Part shown: one piece after another, positions 1 to 5,459 of the stretch
How positions within the stretch are numbered: position 1 is the first letter of the stretch
Layout: the number at the start of each line of letters is the position of its first letter
Origin: JAZNLR01 sp045579195
Lineage (GTDB): Bacteria; Bacillota; Clostridia; Christensenellales; CAMQZB01
Reading direction: 5' to 3'
DNA: 5,965 nucleotides
Assembly: GCA_045579195.1 (NCBI GenBank)
Contig: JAZNLR010000043.1
Location: 1-5,965 of the forward strand
Program-made: the position numbers and the translations under genes
The notes under the pieces: model-generated
The model's input: the letters and a program-made list of their open reading frames with translations, nothing else
Told to the model about the DNA's origin: nothing
Database searches by the model: none

Positions 1-796
1 GCATCAGCTGAACGCGCAACTTCACGATATACGCGGCGTTTCCACACTGCTCGCTGTAAACAAGGCCGTGATAGCTCTCATCCGGCTCGTTGAATGCGGG
101 ATAACGCGGATTTCCCTTAAATTCAAAGTTTCCGCCGTCCACAACCAGACCTCCGATCGTCCCTGCGTGGCCCTCTAAGTACTTCGTGGAGGAGTACACA
201 ACGATGTTTGCACCAAAGTCAAACGGGCGCGTAATCACCGGCGTTGCCAAAGTGTTATCCACCATAAAGAGGATACCGAACTTCTTTGCAACGTTCGAAA
301 TCTTTTCAAAGTCAAGAACGAACAACGCAGGGTTTGCAATGGTTTCTCCAAAGATAACCTTCGTGTTCGGACGGATCTCTGCTTCGATCTCCTCTGCAGT
401 TGCTTCGGGCGAGATAAACGTGGTCTCAATTCCGAGCTTTCGCAACGTCACGTCAAACAGGTTGTACGTTCCGCCGTAAATCGCGGAGAGAGAAAGGATG
501 TGATCCCCCGCGTTACAGACGTTCAACACCGCCATCATGCTTGCGGACATTCCCGAAGCGGTTGCAAGCGCGCCAACGCCACCGTCCAATGCGGTAATCT
601 TTTTCTCCAATGCCTCGTTCGTCGGGTTTCCGATGCGAGAATAAAAACAGCCCTCTTTCGTCAGGTCGAACAACGCAGCCATATCTTCAGGCTCACGATA
701 AACAAACGTCGTCGACTGGCAGATGGGAAGCGTTCTCGGCGCTCCATCTTCGGGTTCATATCCTCCCTGAATGCACAAGGTCTCCAAATCTTTCAT
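1..796 (-). CDS. metY: O-acetylhomoserine sulfhydrylase (PLP enzyme), C-terminus cut off by window edge
   Basis: Reading the minus strand from the ATG at 796-794 gives an open frame of 265 codons that runs off the window. The protein belongs to the Cys/Met-metabolism PLP family (fold type I). It would make homocysteine from O-acetylhomoserine and sulfide in the cytoplasm, feeding methionine synthesis. Visible motifs: substrate region PICQSTTF (24-31), YSRIGNPTN (52-60), phosphate-binding SGMSA (81-85), YGGTY with the ring-stacking Tyr107, Asp180 in FMVDN, and the PLP-binding Lys205 in SSTKY. The segment after Lys205, with EPDESYHGLVYSEQCGNAAY, is typical of sulfhydrylases and argues against cystathionine gamma-synthase or beta-lyase. 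About 160 residues of a usual ~425 are missing. The start is supported by GGAG at 808-805, 8 bases upstream, and by an in-frame stop at 814-812. The gene lies 39 bases behind smpB, and I see no promoter, SAM riboswitch or T-box in that gap. The symbol is less certain than the family. Confidence 0.9.
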   Translation of the reverse strand, partial: MKDLETLCIQGGYEPEDGAPRTLPICQSTTFVYREPEDMAALFDLTKEGCFYSRIGNPTNEALEKKITALDGGVGALATASGMSASMMAVLNVCNAGDHILSLSAIYGGTYNLFDVTLRKLGIETTFISPEATAEEIEAEIRPNTKVIFGETIANPALFVLDFEKISNVAKKFGILFMVDNTLATPVITRPFDFGANIVVYSSTKYLEGHAGTIGGLVVDGGNFEFKGNPRYPAFNEPDESYHGLVYSEQCGNAAYIVKLRVQLM

Positions 797-811
797 AGAT
801 AATTCTCCGTT

Positions 812-835
812 TTATTCTTTGGTTTCTCCGCTCAT
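812..835 (-). other. 7-codon mini-ORF between smpB and metY, probably chance
   Basis: An ATG follows directly after the smpB stop codon and opens the frame MSGETKE, closed by TAA at 814-812. This frame is the same one used by metY, whose ATG comes five codons after the stop. The sequence CGGAGAA occurs twice here (830-824 and 809-803); the second copy is the metY ribosome site. I see no Shine-Dalgarno sequence in front of the mini-ORF itself. It could be a reinitiation stop-over for ribosomes leaving smpB or a lost N-terminal extension of metY, but chance is the simplest reading. Confidence 0.15.
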
Positions 836-1285
836 TTAGCGGTTGTATTCTTTCAAAAGGCGCTGTACGTTGCGCTTCTCCTCGCGTTCTTTGATGCTCT
901 GACGCTTATCAAAGCGCTGTTTGCCCTTGGCGAGCGCGACTTCGATCTTGACGAGAGAGCCTTTTAAGTACAGCTTGGTGGGAATGACGGCATAGCCTTT
1001 CTCCTGCACCTTCCCAAACAGACGCGCAATCTCACGCGCGTGCATCAAAAGCTTGCGGTCGCGGCGCGGTTCGACGTTAGAAAAGCTTCCCTTGTCGTAC
1101 GGTGCGACGTGCATATTTTTGAGGGTCATTTGCCCGTTGCGGATGAAAACGAAGGCATCGCGCAAATTGACATTTCCGGCGCGAACGGACTTGACCTCAC
1201 AGCCAATGAGCTCAATCCCCGCCTCGAACGTCTCCTCTATGAAGTACTCAAAGCGCGCGTTTCTGTTTTCTGCAATGATTTTCAA
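836..1285 (-). CDS. smpB: SsrA (tmRNA)-binding protein SmpB
   Basis: This 149-residue protein has the usual SmpB length. SmpB binds tmRNA and brings it to ribosomes stalled on mRNAs without a stop codon, so that the nascent protein is tagged and the ribosome released. Family signatures are ENRNARFEYFIEETFEAGI (6-24), GCEVKSVR (28-35), MHVAPY (58-63), RRDRKLLMH (74-82) and the core strand VKIEVALAKGKQRFDKR (112-128). They are followed by a basic C-terminal tail (129-149) that in characterised SmpB forms a helix in the empty mRNA channel. The start codon is TTG (1285-1283), preceded by GGAGG at 1300-1296 with a 10-base spacing; the product begins KIIAEN straight after it, as is usual in the family. 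The start overlaps the rnr stop (TTGA), so the two are very likely translationally coupled. The ssrA gene is not in the window. Confidence 0.97.
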   Translation of the reverse strand: MKIIAENRNARFEYFIEETFEAGIELIGCEVKSVRAGNVNLRDAFVFIRNGQMTLKNMHVAPYDKGSFSNVEPRRDRKLLMHAREIARLFGKVQEKGYAVIPTKLYLKGSLVKIEVALAKGKQRFDKRQSIKEREEKRNVQRLLKEYNR

Positions 1286-3408
1286 AGCGTTTCTTCCTCC
1301 GGATCCGCCAGGTAAAATTCAACTTTTGCCGTTTCAAGGTTGACCGACGCAACTTCAATTGCAATGCGGTCTCCCAGACGGAAGGTTCGCTTGCGTCCGC
1401 GCAAGGTGAACATCCGCTCGTCATAATTATAATCGTCGGGAGGCAAACTGTCAATTCGAATCAGCCCCTCAATCGTATTTTCCAGTTCAACAAAGACTCC
1501 AAATGAAGTTACGCCACTGATGACCCCTTCAAAAAGCTCTCCTTCCTTGCCAATCATAAACTCCGCCTTCTTCAAATCGTCCGCATCGCGTTCGGCAAGG
1601 TCCGCAATCTGTTCTCGTTCGGATGCAACCGAAGAGACTTCCGCAACCCGCTCATTCAATCGCGCAATTTCGCTTTCAGAAAGCGAACCTGCAAGCATCT
1701 TTTTTATGATGCGATGAATCATCAAGTCGGGATAGCGACGGATGGGCGAAGTAAAGTGGCAATAGCACGTTGACGCAAGGCCGAAATGTCCGACGTTCTC
1801 GGGGGAGTACTTCGCCTTTTGCATCGAGCGAAGCATCACGCGGTTGACAACGTTTTGAAGGATATCTCCTTCCAGACGATTGAGAACTTCACGGAACATC
1901 TTAGAGCGAAGGGTTTCCGCATTGAAGTGAACTCTCATTCCGAGCGCTCCGAGAAACTGCAGAAATGTGTCCACCTTCTCCTCGGTCGGCTTGTCGTGCA
2001 CGCGATAGACAAACGGAAGGTTCGTCCAAAACATCTGCTCTGCAACCGTTTCGTTCGCAAGGATCATAAATTCCTCAATCATGCGGTTGGAAAGCTCGCG
2101 CGGATAACGGCAAACGTCAATGACGTCTCCAAACGCATCCACCTTGATCTTCGATTCGGGCATCTCAAAGTCGATGCTGCCCCGCTTTGCGCGCTTTTCA
2201 GCAAGAATCTTTGCAAGCTTTGCGCCTGCCAAAAGAGCATCTGCGACCCCAGAGCAGGCCTCTTTCGCGTCCAGATCTCCATCCAAGAACTTCGTCACAA
2301 GTTCATAGGTTAAGCGTTTTTTTGAGCAAATAACGCCCTCTGTGATGCGATGGTCTACCACGTTTCCGTTGCGGTCCACCTTCATCAAAACGGAGAGTGT
2401 GAACCTGTCCACCCCTTCGTGCAGCGAGCAGATTCCGTTGGAAAGCTCCACGGGTAACATGGGAAGAACGCGGTCTGGGAAATAGACACTGGTTGCACGT
2501 TCAAGCGCTTCCGCATCGAGCGCAGTCCGCTCTTTGACATAATGCGAGACGTCGGCAATGTGAACATCCAATGAAAACGTTCCATCTTCATTTTCGCAGA
2601 CAGAAATCGCATCGTCCAAATCTCTTGCATCTGCTCCGTCAATGGTAAACGTCAGGCACTTGCGAAAGTCTTCACGGCCCGCAAAATCCGACTCAGAGAG
2701 GCTTTGCGGAAGACGCTTTGCCTCAGCAAGGGTGTTCTTTTCAAACTCAGTTTTGAGCCCGTGCGCCTTGATGACCGAAAGAACGTCTGCTCCGACTGCA
2801 TTTTCATGTCCCAAAACCTCAACGATCTTTCCTTCGGGATTTTTGTGATCGCGAGGATAGTCCGTGATTTCCACAACGACTTTGAAATTCGATCTTGCTC
2901 CGTTTTCAAACTTTTTCGGAATGAAAACGTCCATAAAATAATGTGTATCGTCAGGAACGACAAAACCAAAATTTCTCTGCTTGCGGTAAGTTCCGACGAT
3001 TCGCTCCATTCCCCGCTTTAAAACGGAAACGACCTCACCCTCATCAGACGAACCACGCGTCCCCTCTACCTCCCGCACGAGGACGACGTCCTTATGCATT
3101 GCCCCGTGCAATGCGCGATTGGGCAAAAAGAGATCTTTCTTTGTTCGGTCATCGGGCTGAAAAAAGGCAAATCCTCTTGCGTTCCCCATGATCGTTCCGC
3201 GTTGATACCCTAAGTTTTCGGGCTTGGTGAACTTGTTCTTTTTGGTGCGAACAAATTCTCCTTCACGAACGAATGCATCCATCGCCGCGCGGATCGCATC
3301 CACTTCTCCACGGGAAGATACCTCCAAAAGCTCACACAGCTTTTGCTCTGTGAAAAAATCCAGCTCATTTGTCTCAATGAATTTTTTTAATTTTTCTTGA
3401 ACATTCAT
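1282..3408 (-). CDS. rnr: Ribonuclease R (3'-5' exoribonuclease)
   Basis: This 708-residue protein is a full-length RNase R of the RNase II/RNB family, a processive 3'-to-5' exonuclease that degrades structured RNA, takes part in rRNA quality control and removes mRNAs released by trans-translation. Domains in order: N-terminal winged-helix region (about 2-62), two cold-shock/OB domains (about 66-130 and 135-205), RNB catalytic domain (about 248-571) and a C-terminal S1 domain (about 624-702). The metal-binding acidic set is complete: Asp257, Asp263, Asp265 and Asp266 in TIDGADARDLDDA. The conserved HFTSPIRRYPDLMIHR lies at 551-566. The chain stops just after S1, without the long Lys-rich tail of the E. 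coli enzyme, as is common in Gram-positives. The ribosome site is weak (AAGAA at 3418-3414, 5 bases before the ATG), but the next Met is residue 43, inside the domain region, so 3408 is the best start. It lies 15 bases after an intrinsic terminator and overlaps smpB by 4 bases. Confidence 0.98.
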   Translation of the reverse strand: MNVQEKLKKFIETNELDFFTEQKLCELLEVSSRGEVDAIRAAMDAFVREGEFVRTKKNKFTKPENLGYQRGTIMGNARGFAFFQPDDRTKKDLFLPNRALHGAMHKDVVLVREVEGTRGSSDEGEVVSVLKRGMERIVGTYRKQRNFGFVVPDDTHYFMDVFIPKKFENGARSNFKVVVEITDYPRDHKNPEGKIVEVLGHENAVGADVLSVIKAHGLKTEFEKNTLAEAKRLPQSLSESDFAGREDFRKCLTFTIDGADARDLDDAISVCENEDGTFSLDVHIADVSHYVKERTALDAEALERATSVYFPDRVLPMLPVELSNGICSLHEGVDRFTLSVLMKVDRNGNVVDHRITEGVICSKKRLTYELVTKFLDGDLDAKEACSGVADALLAGAKLAKILAEKRAKRGSIDFEMPESKIKVDAFGDVIDVCRYPRELSNRMIEEFMILANETVAEQMFWTNLPFVYRVHDKPTEEKVDTFLQFLGALGMRVHFNAETLRSKMFREVLNRLEGDILQNVVNRVMLRSMQKAKYSPENVGHFGLASTCYCHFTSPIRRYPDLMIHRIIKKMLAGSLSESEIARLNERVAEVSSVASEREQIADLAERDADDLKKAEFMIGKEGELFEGVISGVTSFGVFVELENTIEGLIRIDSLPPDDYNYDERMFTLRGRKRTFRLGDRIAIEVASVNLETAKVEFYLADPEEETL
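1296..1300 (-). promoter_or_regulatory. Ribosome binding site GGAGG supporting the TTG start of smpB
   Basis: GGAGG lies within the last codons of rnr, 10 bases upstream of the TTG at 1285-1283. It is the only good Shine-Dalgarno match near the start of the conserved SmpB sequence, and the next Met in that frame is residue 53. Its place inside rnr suggests that ribosomes finishing rnr help to open or supply this site. Confidence 0.65.
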
Positions 3409-3423
3409 ATTAATTCTTGAAAT

Positions 3424-3453
3424 AAAAAAGCGGCAATTTCCATTGCCGCTTTT
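3424..3453 (-). terminator. Intrinsic (Rho-independent) terminator after secG
   Basis: Read on the minus strand, a 12-bp perfect stem (AAAAGCGGCAAT pairing with ATTGCCGCTTTT) closes a 4-base loop and runs into six T residues (3429-3424). It starts 13 bases past the secG stop codon. The GC-rich core and the T-tract make it a convincing terminator for secG and for anything read through from gpmI. Only four T residues follow on the plus strand, where no gene needs it. The rnr start codon lies only 15 bases beyond the T-tract, so the hairpin may act as an attenuator for rnr if transcription arrives from upstream. Confidence 0.88.
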
Positions 3454-3466
3454 GTGTTAGCTTTGA

Positions 3467-3817
3467 TTACTGAGTGATCGGGCCAGTTCCAATGAGAATG
3501 TTGGAATTGACGAGGAAGAACAAAATGGAGAATACGATAATAACCGCCAAAGCGATCACCGTCCATTTCTTCAGCTTTCCAGCCAAAGTCTTACTCTTAT
3601 TCTTCGAGAAGAACGTCTCGGAAGAACCCGTGATTGCACCCACACCCGAGGAATTGCTCGGCTGGAACAAAACGACAACAATGATAAAAAGTGCGCTGAT
3701 TACCATCATCACCAAAAGAGCGATCTGGATAATCTTATACGCCGTATAGCTTACGGTAAAAAGGGGCGCCAACATCATAAACGCCTGAACTTGATTCAAA
3801 AATGCCATCATGGACAA
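3467..3817 (-). CDS. secG: Protein-export membrane protein SecG
   Basis: SecG is the small third subunit of the SecYEG channel in the cytoplasmic membrane and assists preprotein translocation. From the TTG start the product has 116 residues. Two membrane helices (about 29-51 and 86-103) flank the conserved cytoplasmic loop, with VLFQPSNSSGVGAITGSSET at 49-68, then FFSKNKSKTLAGKLKK, the SecG signature. The frame extends up to an ATG at 3850, but that codon lies inside the promoter -10 box and cannot be in the transcript. The TTG at 3817-3815 has GGAGG 6 bases upstream, while the ATG at 3811 would be 12 bases away and is the second choice. The protein is longer than a typical ~75-80 residue SecG because of a ~28-residue hydrophobic N-terminal extension (LNQVQAFMMLAPLF and following). 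It has its own promoter and a terminator directly downstream, so it may be expressed as a single-gene unit, besides possible read-through from gpmI. Confidence 0.93.
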   Translation of the reverse strand: MSMMAFLNQVQAFMMLAPLFTVSYTAYKIIQIALLVMMVISALFIIVVVLFQPSNSSGVGAITGSSETFFSKNKSKTLAGKLKKWTVIALAVIIVFSILFFLVNSNILIGTGPITQ

Positions 3818-3823
3818 TGAAAT

Positions 3824-3828
3824 CCTCC
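3824..3828 (-). promoter_or_regulatory. Ribosome binding site GGAGG that decides the secG start
   Basis: GGAGG, continued by an A at 3823, lies 6 bases before the TTG at 3817 and 12 bases before the first ATG (3811) that falls downstream of the predicted transcription start. Normal spacing favours TTG. The site lies about 20 bases inside the transcript predicted from the promoter at 3878-3850. Confidence 0.75.
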
Positions 3829-3849
3829 AAACATTGTAACACTTCAGCA

Positions 3850-3878
3850 ATTATATCACAAAAATCAATTGTTGACAA
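3850..3878 (-). promoter_or_regulatory. Sigma-A promoter of secG
   Basis: On the minus strand, TTGTCA (3878-3873, five of six consensus bases) is followed by a 17-base spacer and a perfect TATAAT (3855-3850). A TG one base before the -10 gives an extended -10 element. Transcription should start near 3843, leaving a leader of about 26 bases before the secG TTG. The region is AT-rich, unlike the coding sequence around it. This is the strongest promoter I can see in the window. Confidence 0.8.
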
Positions 3879-3886
3879 CTGATTTT
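3861..3886 (-). promoter_or_regulatory. 26-bp dyad over the secG -35 box: candidate operator or weak gpmI terminator
   Basis: Two 12-base arms, AAAATCAATTGT on the left and ACAACTGATTTT on the right, are inverted copies with one mismatch around a 2-base centre (TG). The dyad covers the secG -35 box and part of the spacer. As DNA it has the size and symmetry of an operator for a dimeric repressor. As minus-strand RNA it would fold as 11 pairs, including one G-U, around a UCAA loop. It would start 16 bases past the gpmI stop and end in U residues, so it could also be a weak AT-rich terminator for gpmI. The symmetry is plain in the sequence; the function is open. Confidence 0.45.
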
Positions 3887-3902
3887 GCGGTATAAGCCAA
3901 AA

Positions 3903-5441
3903 TTATTTTATCAAAGAGCTCCCCGTCATTTCTTCGGGGATTTCTTCACCCATCACGGTCAACAGCGTGGGTGCGATGTCAGCAAGGCGACCTCCCTCAA
4001 CAAGCTCAACGTTCTTTCTTGCATCGTCAACCAAGATGAACGGAACGGGATTTGTCGTATGCGCAGTGAACGGCGAACCGTCAGGGTTGAACATATAATC
4101 CGCATTGCCGTGGTCTGCCGTGATCATCAAGCTTCCGCCCTTTGCCAAAACAGCGTCTGCCACCTTGCCAACACACTCATCAACGACCGAAACTGCCTTG
4201 ACAGCGGCATCCATCACACCTGTGTGTCCAACCATGTCGCAGTTTGCAAAGTTAAGAATGATAACGTCAAACTTCTCTGCATCAATCTCTTTGAGAACCG
4301 CTTCCGTCACCTCATAAGCGCTCATCTCGGGCTTAAGATCATAGGTTGCAACCTTCGGGGAAGGAATGAGGATTCGATCTTCATTGGCATTCGGTGCTTC
4401 CACACCGCCATTAAAGAAGAACGTGACGTGCGCATATTTCTCGGTCTCTGCAATGCGAAGCTGCGTATATCCGCGTGCCGCAAGGAATTGGCCGAGCGTG
4501 TTGTTGAGAGACTGCGGACGGAATGCAACGGAAACGTTTTCAAACGTCGCGTCGTACTGCGTCATGCAGACGTAATTCAGATTGAGGTATCCTTTTGGGA
4601 GCTCAAAGCCCGCAAATGCGCGGTCCGTAAATGCACGGGTGATCTCTCTTGCGCGGTCGGGGCGGAAATTGAAGAAGATCATGCTGTCCCCTTCATCAAT
4701 GGTTGCAACGGGTGCTCCGTCCTTGACGACGCAGGTCGGAAGAATGAACTCGTCGGTCACGCCGTTCTCATAAGACTTGAGCATCGCTTCATACGGGCAC
4801 TCCGTCTGTTCGCCCTCGCCGAGCGTGAAGCAACGGTATGCCTTCTCAACGCGCTCCCAACGGTTGTCGCGATCCATTGCGTAATATCTGCCGCAGACCG
4901 AAGCAATGTGTCCAAACTGTTCCTCCTGCATGAACGTGTAAAGCTGTTTGACAAAATCAGCACCGCTCGTCGGGGAGACGTCGCGGCCGTCCATCAAGCC
5001 ATGCACGAACACATCGGAAAGGCCTTCCTTCTTTGCAAGACGAATGAGCGCAAACAAGTGCTCGATGTGACTGTGAACGCCGCCATCCGAAAGAAGGCCC
5101 ATCAAGTGAAGCTTCTTTCCAGATACCTTTGCGGCACGAACTGCATTCAAAAGCGCCTCGTTTTCATAAAAATCGCCGTCTGCGATCGACTTCGTGATGC
5201 GCGTCAGCTCCTGATATACGATGCGGCCTGCGCCAATGTTCAGGTGACCGACCTCGCTGTTTCCCATCTGTCCGTCGGGAAGACCAACATCCATTCCACT
5301 TGCACCGATGCGCGTGTTGGGATACTTTGCAAACAGGCGGTCAAGGTTCGGCGTTCCGCTCTTGACAATTGCGCTTGCATTGTCGTCTGTTCCAAATGCA
5401 AAGCCGTCCATAATGACGAGCATTGTCAGTTTCTTGCTCAT
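3903..5441 (-). CDS. gpmI: 2,3-bisphosphoglycerate-independent phosphoglycerate mutase
   Basis: This 512-residue protein interconverts 3-phosphoglycerate and 2-phosphoglycerate in glycolysis, using two metal ions (commonly Mn) and a phosphoserine intermediate, without bisphosphoglycerate. The alkaline-phosphatase-like metal ligands are all present: Asp12 (MDGF), catalytic Ser62 (GQMGNSEVGH), Asp402 and His406 (NCDMVGHTG), Asp443 and His444 (ADHGN) and His461 (TAHTTN). The substrate-binding domain shows His123 (SDGGVHSHIEH), Arg153-Asp154 (DGRDVSPTS), Arg185 and Arg191 (GRYYAMDRDNRW), Arg260 and Arg263 (FRPDRAR) and Lys335 (AETEKYAHVTFF). Length is normal for the family. AGAGGA at 5453-5448, 6 bases before the ATG, supports the start. 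It sits 18 bases behind tpiA with no terminator between, so the two are probably co-transcribed. Downstream, the secG promoter begins within 25 bases of its stop. Confidence 0.98.
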   Translation of the reverse strand: MSKKLTMLVIMDGFAFGTDDNASAIVKSGTPNLDRLFAKYPNTRIGASGMDVGLPDGQMGNSEVGHLNIGAGRIVYQELTRITKSIADGDFYENEALLNAVRAAKVSGKKLHLMGLLSDGGVHSHIEHLFALIRLAKKEGLSDVFVHGLMDGRDVSPTSGADFVKQLYTFMQEEQFGHIASVCGRYYAMDRDNRWERVEKAYRCFTLGEGEQTECPYEAMLKSYENGVTDEFILPTCVVKDGAPVATIDEGDSMIFFNFRPDRAREITRAFTDRAFAGFELPKGYLNLNYVCMTQYDATFENVSVAFRPQSLNNTLGQFLAARGYTQLRIAETEKYAHVTFFFNGGVEAPNANEDRILIPSPKVATYDLKPEMSAYEVTEAVLKEIDAEKFDVIILNFANCDMVGHTGVMDAAVKAVSVVDECVGKVADAVLAKGGSLMITADHGNADYMFNPDGSPFTAHTTNPVPFILVDDARKNVELVEGGRLADIAPTLLTVMGEEIPEEMTGSSLIK

Positions 5442-5459
5442 ATTTCGTCCTCTCTCTTC

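Noticed and set aside
186..802. Plus-strand open frames of about 62-100 codons over the first 800 bases
   Set aside because: The minus strand reads as a continuous, motif-rich sulfhydrylase through this region; the plus-strand frames have no recognisable features and overlap it fully.
797..835. SAM riboswitch, T-box or promoter upstream of metY
   Set aside because: The gap is only 39 bases, too short for either leader, and holds no TATAAT/TTGACA-like pair.
1786..2313. A 175-codon open frame on the plus strand, antisense to rnr
   Set aside because: It lies wholly inside the RNase R coding sequence, has no recognisable domain, and its composition is what one expects from reading a conserved gene backwards. 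I see no ribosome site or promoter that would support it.
3360..3408. Possible start-codon hairpin in rnr (ATGAAT pairing with ATTCAT about 20 bases downstream), considered as an RNA thermometer
   Set aside because: Six pairs, nearly all A-U, across a 20-base loop would be too unstable to block translation at growth temperature.
3424..3453. Hairpin as a bidirectional terminator
   Set aside because: The plus-strand side ends in only four T residues and there is no plus-strand gene nearby, so only the minus-strand role is supported.
3872..3896. Plus-strand promoter-like pair TTGACA ... TATAAG in the gpmI-secG gap
   Set aside because: The spacer is only 13 bases, far below the 16-18 needed, and no plus-strand gene follows; TTGACA here is part of the dyad read from the other strand.
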